Shown here: positions 32,486 through 42,881 of the stretch, piece by piece | Layout of the letters: the number at the start of each line of letters is the position of its first letter | Numbering within the stretch: the stretch's first letter is position 1 | Source: Rhypophila decipiens | Lineage: Eukaryota > Ascomycota > Sordariomycetes > Sordariales > Naviculisporaceae | Length of the DNA: 64,000 bases | NCBI GenBank assembly: GCA_033297075.1 | Contig: MU858106.1 | Coordinates: 62,001-126,000 of the forward strand | Reading direction: 5' to 3' | The notes under the pieces: model-generated | Told to the model about the DNA's origin: nothing | Seen by the model: only the letters and a program-made list of their open reading frames with translations | Databases searched by the model: none | Position numbers and translations under genes: made by a program

Positions 32486-35400
32486 TCATCTCCCCAGCTC
32501 ACCAGTCCTAATACCCACAAAATGCCCTCTAACAGTCTCATTAACCTCCCCAGACGCCGTAACCGGCATCCTATACCTCCCTCCCTGCCCCTCCTGACCA
32601 GAAGCTTCCCGGTCAGGACAAAGCAGCACGTACCTCACCGCGACTCTCGCCTCCTCAGAAACAATATGCATTCCCTGCCTTGAATGTCCGACCAACTCAC
32701 AAGCCAGCACCAGCCGTCTATTCACAAACGAGCTCTTCGACCACGATGAGCTTGCTTCTCCTTCTCCCGTCCCTCCTAAACTACCGCTGTATTGCAACGC
32801 CATGCTCGCCTCATCAGCCAAGGCAATCCCTCTATTCCCACCGACATTTCTCAGCCCTTCTGTCGTAATTCTCCATAGCCTGTCGATGGCGGTCCCATGG
32901 AAGGTCACCCCTCCAGCAGGAATATGCTCCGCGACCCCAGAAAGAGCCACATAATGCGAGAAGGCCTGTTCCCTTTCCGGAGGGGCATTCAGCATCATGA
33001 ACTGCACCACGCCAGGCATCGAAGGGATTCTTAGGTCAGAGGAGGTAGTCATCAGACAGCCCCTGAAGCGCAAGCTCATCCACGAGAGAAGCTGTTCCCT
33101 TTCCACGGCCATCGGATCCGGACCTCCTCGAATGAGCGATAACAGCTGAGCCGCTGAGGTGTTGGATATTAAGCGGGGAAACGAGTCGATGATTGTGCGC
33201 AGGTTCGCCTTAGGGATAGGACAGCCGGGTAGGAGGTCGACGGATGCTGAAGAGGCTCCACCAGCAGCGGCGTATATGGAGCTCAGAAGGAGGTCCAGAA
33301 TAGGAGGCTCGTTGATGAGATGGCATGTCCGTACTTCGATCGGCGCCCGCTGGAAGATTTCCCCACACGTGTCCGTGCAGAACGATGGTCGCCACAGTTT
33401 GCATCCCATCGGTCGCGAACATACCACACAGCTTTGGCCAGGAGCCCTGAGGACAGCAGAGACCATTTCGTGGACCGACACGATGTCACGGGGAGCTTGT
33501 GAGAGGAAACCGGATAGCTTTCGATTCAGGAGGTAGCTCAGCAGCGTCGGCTTGGTCGTGCAAATCTTGCTGTTGGGAGCCTCTCCGCTAACAATCAATG
33601 GGGTATGGTCTCTTCCGCTCCCGTCGTCATTGGGTGAAAAATGGACACAGAAGGATGGCTGCTGGTTTTGGAACGAGACTCTCACGAGAACCATGCGAGA
33701 TGCCTCGTCGATTGCTGCCGCTCGTCGTTTTAGCCCACTGAGGTGGTTCAAAGGGAACGAGATCTCATATTGCCGGTCACCGAGTGCCTCGACTACACTG
33801 CTCAGCTTGGCAGGAATGCTGGGGTCTGCACCCGGCATGGCGTCCTCGACGCCCAATTCGGCCAGGAAGGCGGTCGTGCGGGCTGCGTCGTCGTTTTGGA
33901 GATTTGCCCGCATCTGCTCGAGCTCCTGGGCCAGCGCCATGATGCGGGCGTGGTCCGACAGTATAGCCTGGCGCGCAAAGTGAAGACCGTTGGAATCGAC
34001 CGTTGGCCCGAGGCCTAAGAGTTCCGAGAAAGCGGCCAATCCTTCCCGATCACTTTCGGTGATTTCATGTGACTGTCTCCAAGCAATCGTCAACGCCTCG
34101 GTCGCTTCTCGGGTCCACCACTCGTCCGTGGCCTGCTTATGACGGGCGTAGATACTCTGGAATGCAGTTTGACCCTGTGGTGAGGCCTGGTTCACGGCCG
34201 CGAGCGTCATGCACACGAGCCTCACCACATACAAGTAAGGCCGTTCCTTGATACGGGAGACGAGATAATTTTGGAAAGATGAGGGGCTGTCCTCTCGCTG
34301 CAGTAGGTCGAGCAGATCGGTAATGTTGTCCGTTTCCTGAAAAAACAGCCACTTCAGGTTCATCCCCCGTGCCTTGTGCATTTCCTCCAGCTGGGAAACC
34401 GCATTCTTGTACTTGATTGAGAGCAGGTCCCACCACGCTGAATGCTGAGGAGAGATTCCCAAGTTGGTGACTGATAGCCTCTCCCCACGAGGGAACAGCA
34501 GTCTCAAGTTGCTCAGCCACTGGTTCCACTCTTCCACGGGTAGGGCTTGAGCAGACCACGTCATGATCTCTTGCCCCTTGGGCAACAAAAGAGAGAACAA
34601 GAGCATGTACCAGCAGTGGTCCAGCTTGAGACGCTGTGACTTTCGAGCCCTCCCGGCGAGGAACTGAGAAAAGCGCACGTGCGAATGATATTGTGTGCGA
34701 GACCGGTTGGAGTCTCTCGTGGTAAAGATCTTCAGGATATCTTGCACCACAAGTAAATCCTCCACCAATATCTGTTTTGAACAGGCTTCGCTGACATCGT
34801 CGTCGATGTCCTGCAGGTTGTGTATCGCGAGGGCCAAGCTTGCTCGATCGGCGTGCACACCGTCAGCCAAGAAACGAATCGTCTTCTGAATCGACGTCAA
34901 CAGCGCAGCCGCGTCGCCCTCCTTTCCTCCGAATACTATCCCAAGGTACTGTTCGATCTGCGGGACAGGGGCACGCAAACGCTGCATCGAGTTAAACATG
35001 TTGTAGAGTACATCCTGGGGAGGAAACTTCTCGAGGCTCGGCACGAACGTCTCGTCAAAGTTGTCCAAGATTTGCCGGAGCCAGGTGGCATCCAGCACGG
35101 CCTTGGCCAGACCGTGGATCGCCAGTGCCAGGTTCTCGGCCACACCTACAGTGTTTCCGTATTCCTCTTTGGCTCCGTGCAAGGTTTGGACAACGTCGTT
35201 GGCGATGTGCCCTCCGATACTTTGCTGCAACTCTGTCCTTGCCTCGAGAGCCGGAAGAAGCCTCGTCAATGCCACCATTCGGTTATTATTGCTGGACCCT
35301 CCCCAGCTCGATAACCACATCCATACCGCCTTGATACAGCTGTCGTTCCTCGTCTCGAGAATGGTTTGCGTGAGTTCCAAGAGATGGCGGTCTACCGGAT

Positions 35401-36418
35401 TTTTGTTCTCGACGAGCAGGAAAAGAAAGAGCTCCACGGCATGCCTGCCCTCAGTTTCTCTGGCGAGGTCGAGGAGTTCCAACACGCGCTCGAGAAGTTC
35501 AATCTCACTGTTGAGGACAGGGATATGTCTGAAGCAACCCCCTCGCATCGACTTCTTGACGGCCTCGAATCCGTAGCCTGATGGGTCGGGTCCCTCGAGG
35601 TCGAACACTCGAGACAGCCGGGGCTTATGGCCGTCGGCAAACGCCACGCCTTCCCAGTGCATTATACGTCTCCGATTGGGCTTCCAGGCCGTCCAGTCTT
35701 CCCAGTCCGGTACCAGAACTCTGCATACTGCCTTTGCCGTACAGGTGTCTTGCAAAGTGGTCATCGGTCGAATCCAATTCACAGCCTTGTACAGGCTCAT
35801 GTACCTCCTGGCCGCCTTGAGGTCCTCCAATCTCTGCTGGAACTCTGAACGGAAATTTATCGAGTCGAGAATTTTGATGATATAAGAAGCCTGGAGGATG
35901 GCCGGGTTGACCAGTCGCTGCATGGTGAGGAACAGGTTGTTGACAGAGTCCAAGAAGTTGGTGTCTTTAAGCAGGTGCATGAGAGCCTTTGCCGTGCTGT
36001 GTTCTTGCTCCGAGACGAGAAAAGGACTTGCCTCGCGGGCTTTTATGAGGCATCTCAGGAACCTTGGGTGCTCAGGTCTCGCCATGTTTTCACATTCGTC
36101 TCTCAAGGCCAGCAGATTACCGCTGCCCGCGTCGTGGGAGAGCAGGTGCAGGCATGACAGCACTGCGACATCCTTCAGGCCACCGCGGTCACGGTGAGTA
36201 TGCTCGACTATCAGTTCATTCAGGTGGACATCGCAGGACTCGGTGTCTGGTATGAGTTTCGCCCGGTTGACGTACGTCTCCGCCGCTTGCCTTAACCTGT
36301 CGAGTGGGAGCGTGTCCAAGGGCTGGCTTCCAAAGAGAGAAAGGTGGGCGCCGCTGCTGATTAGATGTTGGTGCCAGACGGTCCTGGCCCTCTTGGCCGG
36401 GGCACCGAACAGGTTCAT
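32486..36418 (-). CDS. PARP6/8-like ADP-ribosyltransferase with a large N-terminal region
   Basis: Single exon from the ATG at 36418 (MNLFGAPAKRARTVW), 1310 residues; five upstream in-frame codons begin with TTG and are not used. Residues 1 to about 850 are an alpha-helical region without recognised domain. A Cys cluster follows (CVVC at 997-1000, then FCTDTC near 1013-1018), as in the Cys-rich segment ahead of the catalytic domain of PARP6 and PARP8. The stretch DLLLSSIYAAAGGASSAS and the FMMLNAPPEREQAF region also fit that family. The catalytic part has TFHGTAIDRLW (His1174) and GIALADEASMALQYSG (Tyr1210), the NAD-binding His and Tyr. The last strand reads VAVRYVLLC, with no Glu where PARP1 has its catalytic Glu. 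Expect mono-ADP-ribosylation or a dead enzyme. Confidence 0.75.
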   Translation of the reverse strand: MNLFGAPAKRARTVWHQHLISSGAHLSLFGSQPLDTLPLDRLRQAAETYVNRAKLIPDTESCDVHLNELIVEHTHRDRGGLKDVAVLSCLHLLSHDAGSGNLLALRDECENMARPEHPRFLRCLIKAREASPFLVSEQEHSTAKALMHLLKDTNFLDSVNNLFLTMQRLVNPAILQASYIIKILDSINFRSEFQQRLEDLKAARRYMSLYKAVNWIRPMTTLQDTCTAKAVCRVLVPDWEDWTAWKPNRRRIMHWEGVAFADGHKPRLSRVFDLEGPDPSGYGFEAVKKSMRGGCFRHIPVLNSEIELLERVLELLDLARETEGRHAVELFLFLLVENKNPVDRHLLELTQTILETRNDSCIKAVWMWLSSWGGSSNNNRMVALTRLLPALEARTELQQSIGGHIANDVVQTLHGAKEEYGNTVGVAENLALAIHGLAKAVLDATWLRQILDNFDETFVPSLEKFPPQDVLYNMFNSMQRLRAPVPQIEQYLGIVFGGKEGDAAALLTSIQKTIRFLADGVHADRASLALAIHNLQDIDDDVSEACSKQILVEDLLVVQDILKIFTTRDSNRSRTQYHSHVRFSQFLAGRARKSQRLKLDHCWYMLLFSLLLPKGQEIMTWSAQALPVEEWNQWLSNLRLLFPRGERLSVTNLGISPQHSAWWDLLSIKYKNAVSQLEEMHKARGMNLKWLFFQETDNITDLLDLLQREDSPSSFQNYLVSRIKERPYLYVVRLVCMTLAAVNQASPQGQTAFQSIYARHKQATDEWWTREATEALTIAWRQSHEITESDREGLAAFSELLGLGPTVDSNGLHFARQAILSDHARIMALAQELEQMRANLQNDDAARTTAFLAELGVEDAMPGADPSIPAKLSSVVEALGDRQYEISFPLNHLSGLKRRAAAIDEASRMVLVRVSFQNQQPSFCVHFSPNDDGSGRDHTPLIVSGEAPNSKICTTKPTLLSYLLNRKLSGFLSQAPRDIVSVHEMVSAVLRAPGQSCVVCSRPMGCKLWRPSFCTDTCGEIFQRAPIEVRTCHLINEPPILDLLLSSIYAAAGGASSASVDLLPGCPIPKANLRTIIDSFPRLISNTSAAQLLSLIRGGPDPMAVEREQLLSWMSLRFRGCLMTTSSDLRIPSMPGVVQFMMLNAPPEREQAFSHYVALSGVAEHIPAGGVTFHGTAIDRLWRITTEGLRNVGGNRGIALADEASMALQYSGSLGGTGEGEASSSWSKSSFVNRRLVLACELVGHSRQGMHIVSEEARVAVRYVLLCPDREASGQEGQGGRYRMPVTASGEVNETVRGHFVGIRTGELGR

Positions 36419-37795
36419 TCTGCCGTGGAGCAAGGGGGGCGACGACGACGACGAGTTGCAGAGACCGAAGCCTTGTTCATCGCGTGTGTCTGTGATTCAG
36501 AGATATTCTGGAGAGTATGACCCTGTTTTGCTGTCGCATAGTGGAAGCAGCCTCGGTTGACAGCTTGTATCGACCGGGAACTGTCTGGTTGTCGCCAAAA
36601 CAAGTAGAGGTGGTAATTGAGGACCTGCAGTGCTGGGCAATTACCTAGCTTGCCGTCTGCTCGCTCTTTGACAAGTCTTCAACAAGACGATTCGGTGCTC
36701 GAAGCAGAAGTGAATAGCATCAGTTTGCCGTGAACTCAACAGGTGGCTGCTACATCAGTCAATATCCCCAGCGGTGGGTGGTCGGATCTGAAGTGACTTC
36801 AGCTCCGGCATCAGAAGGCAGCACAGGGGTGTCAAGCACAGACGCCGAGGGGCTCTCAGAGACCTGCCTTGGGATATCCAGCTTGCTTGGACTTGATCTT
36901 TTTCTCCTGTCAGGCATTCAGCAAGCCATGTCATAGAGTGAATCATGGAGCCGACTGACCAGGATATCGGTAAACGATTCAACAATCGCCAGTGGCTGTA
37001 CCACACCATCTGCCTCCGTTGACATTGTCTCGATTGCTATTCCGCCTGGTGTTCAAGTGCAGAGCATGAACCGAGTGACTGCGGCGTGTCCAGCCGTAGC
37101 CTGATCGCCGGCGTCCTGACAGCACTGCAAAATTCAAGGGGGAAAGCCGGAAAAGTGCTGGCTGTGGGGCATCACAGGCGGCTCACAGCAGTTCAAACTC
37201 GAGGGGTCCAGAAGCTCTGGGATGATACGGACACCGACATGACAAGCTTTGAGGTAAAATGGGGGCGGTTCGAGAGATGGGCGGCCACCATGTTTTGGCG
37301 CACTGTGCTGTCTCGAGAGAATGCCGAACTTGGGCTAGTTCTAGGATCCAATCATATCAGAGCCTTGCGGTCAATACTCGACGCAGCTACCATGCAGCTG
37401 GACGCCACGCGTAGAAGTGGTGATTGTGATTCCGGTGCTTCATGGTGGCGACGGCTTTCTTTTTGTCTCTTGGTAATGATAAATCGTCCCAGGTTATGAA
37501 TGGTAGACGTCTGTATCGAGAGTTTTCGTTCAGACTCCATCTTACTGCCCAGCATGTCTTGATGCCGGTAGAATGATTGTCGATAACAGGTAAAATATCA
37601 AGGAATGTGATATACGGATAAGGCTCCGGGAGCTGGACTGTTCAAGGAATTCAAGGTGATGGGAGCGCTGCAGAAATCCGCTGTGGCATGAACTCGGCAG
37701 AGATCCACTGGCGGCTGAGCGCTGTGACCCACCATGATCTCCACTCACACATATCTTTCGGGCGTTCTTGCAGGCCCCTTGTTGGCCCCTACCTA
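36419..37795. other. 5' flank of PARP-like gene
   Basis: This 1.4-kb stretch contains the promoter of the PARP-like gene and an unassigned plus-strand frame at 37023-37499 (listed separately). The remainder carries no recognisable gene. Confidence 0.45.
37023..37499 (+). other. Unassigned open frame, possible HeLo-like helical remnant
   Basis: A stop-to-stop frame of 158 codons with no upstream ATG in frame. Part of it (SFEVKWGRFERWAATM, then LGSNHIRALRSILDAATMQL) has the pattern of a helical bundle seen in fungal HeLo-type domains, in which a K/R-x-x-x-R-F-x-x-W segment is followed by a distant I-x-x-I-L helix. The likeness is weak and based on a few residues. It might equally be a decayed gene or chance. 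It lies between the PARP-like gene and the inverted-repeat element. Confidence 0.25.
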
Positions 37796-38387
37796 CTTGG
37801 TGGGCCGGGGAGCGTTCACATTGGCCCCTACTCCGTAGGGGGCGGGGAAAACCTGGGACAGACAAAAAACCTGGGACATAACGTTATACAAATTATATGG
37901 TAAAATGGTTCAAAAGCCAATTTCTCAACAACTATAAATGTTAAAATTAACGTAAAATATAAGTAAAATACTAGATCATTACCTCTATTTGCCTATAAAG
38001 TTGCATTCAATTTGGACTAGAAATGGATATAAACTGTTAAAACCAATTGGATTTGCTATAGAAAGATCCGATTATATAAGTCGCAGTACCGGCCAAACAC
38101 CCACTAAAATACCCACTAAAAAAAGAGCATTTACAACACTATAGATTCAACCACTATAGTATATTGAATTAAAATAGTATTATAATTGAACTAAGGGAGC
38201 CCTAATAAGCTTAAACTTGGCCTATTTGATCAGTTTGGACTGGACTGGGCTGGGCTATAGCTATATAAAAAGACGTATTTTGGCTGTATTTGCAGTGTAA
38301 AACTGTCCTAGGTTTTTTGTCTGTCCCAGGTTTTCCCCGGCCCCTACGGAGTAGGGGGCCAATGTGAAAACTCCCCGGCCCACCAAG
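37796..38387. mobile_element. TA-flanked MITE-type element with 82-bp inverted repeats
   Basis: Ends 37796-37877 and 38305-38387 are inverted copies with only a few differences, beginning CTTGGTGGGCCGGGGAG and including the CCTGGGACAGACAAAAAACC segment. Dinucleotide TA occurs just outside each end (37794-37795, 38388-38389), the target-duplication hallmark of Tc1/mariner/pogo elements. The 430-bp interior is strongly A/T-rich, lacks coding frames, and contrasts with the G/C-rich ends. Each end also contains a CCCCTAC/GTAGGGG mini-palindrome. It is therefore a non-autonomous element; the transposase source is not in this window. Confidence 0.82.
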
Positions 38388-38664
38388 TATTCCAGACCGG
38401 CAGGCGCGCGTGCTCCTTTCCGTGTAGGTGCCTTCCAATGGCCTCACAGCGCTCTGGTCTTTCAGTGCAAACTGCTCTTTGAAATGGGAAATCCAACTAT
38501 TGAGTAGGTCGTGAACAACGCCCGTCGCCCACAGTCCAAGGAAGACATCCGTGACGATTATGGTACAGCAGCAATGGGGTATATAATATGTCAGATATTT
38601 CATGATACAAGCACGAGGTGCCGAACCTCAAACCCGAGACCGGAGACGCTCTGCCTCCAATGTC
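38388..38664. other. Short gap between element and coiled-coil gene
   Basis: No gene is supported. It holds the 3' flank of the octapeptide-repeat coiled-coil gene. Confidence 0.5.
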
Positions 38665-41600
38665 CTATGACCGCACTGGATATATCTCGCCTTGAACAAT
38701 AATCTTGCGAGTCGTGAGGTCATTCCTCCCGTCCCCGATCCTGAACAACTTGGGCAGAACGAGCAGCTCGACCTCCTTCGCCCTGCCGCGTTCAGACTCC
38801 CCATCTTCACAGTCGATAAACTCGGGCCCTATAGTGATAGTCTCTCCTTTCGCAGGCGTGTCAAGTGCCAGCTCTGCCCTCTGGGACCCGAACTCAAGCG
38901 CGAGCTCGCCAGCCAGCTGAACAATCTCGACAATCTTTTCGGCAATTTCAGACTGGACCGGGTCGTTGCATACCTGGGCCAGGACACCCAAGATCTCGTC
39001 GTGCACTTTCTGGCGGTTTTCAGCAAACGGTTTGACCAGATGGCCGTTTGCCGCTTGGTTCTTTTTCTGTCCCTTCGGGGCCACAGCCATAAGTACGGAC
39101 TGGAACGTGGCAGATCTCCATTTGTTTGCCTCCTTGTCGGTCCGGAACCGCTCCAAAACCAAGTAAAATGACGACGCTGAATGCCGGACCAGTGTTAGCA
39201 AAAGCAAATCCAAAAGCCTGTCGTGCAATTACTGTTACTTACCGGGTATTGGGTCCTCGCCAAAGAGCTTGCGCCAGGCCGAGTATGTGTCGAGGAGGAG
39301 CTTCTTTCCGTGGGCTGGACCAAACGAGCCAAAGCCAAGAGGAGAGGAGAAGAAGCCCTCCAGGATCTTGTTCCACACAATGCTTCGAAGCAAAACCCTT
39401 GTCTGTCCCTTGCCTTCACGAGCCAGAAAGTTGTGCGCATCAAAGCCCTGCGGAACCGTCACCGCTCCGAGATTGAAAGGCTCAGTAACAGTCTCCACCA
39501 TCAGCTTCAGCTTCCCGTAACTCGTTTTGAGCGAGTCATCCGTGGCTGGTCGGAAATCGTCCGAATTGTCCACTAGATCGCTTTCTAAACGGTCGATCTT
39601 TTCCTGAAGATTGCCAGCATGGTGCTTGAGGGCAAGTTCATGGTCCTGACGTTCTTTCTGAAGCTTTTGGTCATACTGGGTCCTTGTTCTCTGGAGTTCC
39701 TCTAGGAACCGGGCGTCCTTGGCTTTCAGTTCCTCTTCCCGCTTCTTATCAGCCAGCTGGAGGGTTTCCTGGTGTTTCTTTGCCAACGTCGCAGCGTCGG
39801 CTTCCAGTTGCTTCCTGATTCCATCATAATAGTTGAGTTGGCTTTGCATCTTCTGGGCCCAAGTTTCCTTCTGTTCGCCCAGTTGAGCCTGGAGCGAAGT
39901 GATTTTCTGCTGCAATCCTGTGAACTGCGCCTCGTAGTGTATCCGCTGGCTCTCGAGATTGCTCTGAACTATTGCTCGTTCGGCCATGATGCTGTTCTTC
40001 AACTCTCCAACTTGGCCTGAAAGTTGGTCTCGTTCACGCTCAGCTCTGGAGATTTGCCTCTCATAGTCGGATTTCCTGGTATCCGCCGACAAGAGCTGCC
40101 TCTCAGCTTCCTTGAGACTATATTCCACCGTGCTCAACTCATATTTAGCTTCTCGAGACTCATTCATCACAATTGCCAGCTGCTTTTCCAGCTGAGTGTA
40201 CTTCTCTTCTAGTTCATTGTACTTCTCTTCCAATTCGTCACACGCCCCTCGCCATTGTTCTGCGTTGCCGAAATTAAAGTTCGCATTCTCGTGAACCACC
40301 TTCACATATTTGAGGATCTCTGTCACCGGATCTGCCACTTTTCGGTCCCAGCGCGGTTTAGAGTCCACCCCCTCGGGCGAGCCCACACCCATAAGGGAGG
40401 GCACGCTGTCGAGATAGTCGAATATGCGATCGAATGATTCTAGTGAGGATCGTTTCCACTCCTTCAGGTCTTCTGAAAAACTAATAATCAGCGCCACTGG
40501 GTCGGGATGTGAGCGATCCCAGTTTCCCTCTGGCTCCATCGAGGCAAGAGCGTTGAATATTCGATCGGCTGAAGATTTTATCCTGACTCTGAGATTTACT
40601 ATCTTGTCGTTCTGGCTCTCTCGGTCCTCCTCGAGTCTTTGCTTCCACCAGCTGTCTTTTTCCTTGATTTGGCTTTCGAGCTCCTCGATCCTCTTATCCT
40701 TGGCTATTGCGTCCTGGCTACGCTGGTCCGTGATGCGATGGACACCATGTACTTCTTTTCGTGCTATACCATCTGGAGTTGAGCGGGCTCCTCGGTGGGT
40801 AGGGGCCTCCCTGGGGGCTCCGACGTCAATGGTACTTTTCGAACTTTTGCGCTCTGGAGGAAACATGCTTTCGATATATAGCGCCGCCTGGTTTCGGTGA
40901 TCCGGGGAGGCACCTTGGACTTGAGCTCGTGTTGACGACATGCTACTCGTCCGGGTCAACGTCTTGTTTGCGTGGCTGGAAGGCGGGCCACCTCTCGGGG
41001 CCTTTGACGGGACTAGCGGGGGCACTGCTTGTGGAACGACTTCTGGCTCAAGGTTGGAGTCATGTAAGAAGTTTTGTGGGAAATCGAGGGGTCCCGATAT
41101 GGATGATAGGAATTGGTTTTCCAAAGACGATGCGGTCGGTGGGGGTCCAGTTTGTGCTTCCCGGCTGCCCCATACCTCTTCGGGCAGCAGCTTCTGGACG
41201 TCTGGGGGGAGGTTATTCAAGACCTCGTGTGGTTGTGCTGACCACACCTCTCCTGGAATCTTTTGGAAGCGCTCAAATGGGAGCTTGTCGAGAACGCAAG
41301 GCGGCAAGGTCAGCAACTGATCGTTTGGCAGCTCCATGAAGAGACGGTGAAAATCGTGGGGGTGTCGTTTGTCGAGAGCAGCGAGGCCTTGAGAGGGTAT
41401 TCTCGCAAGGTCCTGAGGGTGAACTTTGGCGATGTCAGACCATGACACTGCTGTCAAGTCCTTGAGATCAAGTACGAGAAGCACCATGCTCAGAGTTTGG
41501 GGGCTCAGTTTGGAGAGATTCCATGGTGTCAGCTGCTTGAGAAATGAGGGCGGCAAGGTATTTAATCTCGGAACCGGAAGCCGTAGAATGACCTCCATCG

Positions 41601-41868
41601 GTAGCTTGCACAATGTGTCTGTACTAAGCCTTGCGAGCGCCCCAGGAGAGAGAGTCTTCTGTCTCTCGAAGGGAAGTTTTTCCAGAACTTGGCCATGCAG
41701 TTGATTAACGGTCGCGGCGGGCAAGTCTGCCAGAATAGCATCAGGCGCATTGATGAAACCCTCAGTAGCATGCTGGGCCATTATTTTATCTCGTTCCTTC
41801 CTCAGCTTTCTTTCCTCCCCGTGTTTTCCTTCCCGACTCGGAAAAATTCTTCTCCCAAGACTAGCCAT
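38665..41868 (-). CDS. Coiled-coil protein with N-terminal Leu/Pro octapeptide repeats
   Basis: Two exons: 41868-39243 and 39176-38665, with a 66-bp intron (GTAAGT, a CTAAC branch point, TTCAG). Product 1045 residues. Residues 44-131 form eleven contiguous eight-residue units of pattern xxLxxL[PST]x, for example AILADLPA, QVLEKLPF, EVILRLPV and SFLKQLTP. A second block at 182-229 has six more (NDQLLTLP, PCVLDKLP, HEVLNNLP). This is a likely helical solenoid. Residues about 250-400 are Ser/Pro-rich. Residues about 410-830 are a coiled coil with a break near 530. The C-terminal globular region (RVLLRSIVWNKILEGFF to VQGEIYPVRS) is helical then beta-rich. No known catalytic motif. Suggests a scaffold. 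The neighbours are a PARP-like enzyme and an Hsp70-like ATPase. Confidence 0.8.
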
Positions 41869-42881
41869 GATGACTGATAGGGAGTATCAGCTGCGTGGAA
41901 CTCCAGCGGGTAGTGGTTGGACGGGTGTGTTGTTGATAGTGCTCATGGAGCTCCTAGGGGCAAGCTGGTCAGGCAACCCGTCGAACGAACGAGAAGTTGA
42001 GGTTGTTCACTGCAATCGAGCAGCGAAGGATTGCACGTCGACCAAGAAAGAGTCGGGTTCGAGAGTATCGATCACAACCTCACATGTCTTCCATTTTTCC
42101 ATCTCATTGTTGGGCAGGGACAGGTGTCGCAAGCTCCGAGCACAGCCTGCCTGCTCTGAGGAGCTCTCTTGCTGCCTCGTCAAGTCTTCATGCAGGCTGT
42201 CACATAGCACCCCGCAGCTGAGAACCTCCCATGGTTAAAATCGTGTGTTCATGGCCCCCCAAAAAGGCATTCTTGATAACACAGTGCAGAATACATTGAC
42301 GCACCTCACCCGATAACTTGCCAAGACTGGGTCTGGACGCGATGCGCTGCGGCTGGGTGGTGCTAGCAGACGCCACACCAGGCAAATTTCGAGGCATTTC
42401 AATGGTGCACAACATTTCGATGGGACGGACGACGACATGGGTAAGCGGCTCATGGAGGGTGACGGAGGGGTCGAGGGGTCGGAAGTGCGGCCAAACATGA
42501 AGAAAAAAGCCGGACATGGAGTCGTTTTGTGGAATTGGGCAATCGATCACTGCGTTGGCAATTGGGAGGAGTCAAGCTCTAAAATATAAGCTCAGCCTCA
42601 TCAAGGGCAGTCACGACCAGAGAGACTGCCAAATCGGGACAGACTGGTGCCGATTTCACTCTCAAATTTCAATGGGAAAGAGCCACCCACCTTTTCTCCA
42701 TCATATGCAGCTCCCCAAGCCCAAAAGTTGCACTTTTCACCTTCCTCAGGGAACAATTTGCCCGATCTGCGACAGAAGGCAATAGTGAAGGGAATTCCAA
42801 GGTTCCTTCTCTTCTCCTGCTCTGTCTCCTCCAAGCCTTTCTTGCCATTTGTCTGAGTTTACTTCCTTTTCGGTTATCACA
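41869..42881. promoter_or_regulatory. Divergent promoter region, octapeptide-repeat gene / Hsp70-like gene
   Basis: Both flanking genes start at the borders of this 1.0-kb interval, reading away from each other. It probably contains their promoters. A possible minus-strand small spliced gene is listed separately and would lie within it. Confidence 0.45.
42007..42517 (-). CDS. Possible small spliced gene, unknown product
   Basis: Exon 1 42517-42305 and exon 2 42225-42007 can be joined by a 79-bp intron (donor GTGCGT after GAG, acceptor GGGAG) to give 143 residues starting MSGFFLHVWPHFRPLDPSV. The product has no recognised domain. The second exon (EMEKWKTCEVVIDTLEPDSF) has a protein-like look. 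The acceptor lacks a good pyrimidine tract and the branch point is weak, so the join is uncertain. If real it would be transcribed the same way as the octapeptide-repeat gene and lie 139 bp upstream of it. It could instead be a 5' leader part or a decayed gene. Confidence 0.3.

Noticed and set aside
36419..36433. In-frame TTG as start of the PARP-like gene
   Set aside because: Non-ATG; ATG at 36418 lies five codons downstream.
38600..38660. tRNA-like sequence near a CCGAACCTC stretch
   Set aside because: The box B match is poor and no box A occurs at the right distance.
42849..42881. In-frame TTG as start of the Hsp70-like gene
   Set aside because: TTG starts are not expected in this organism, and the ATG at 42882 gives a standard start.
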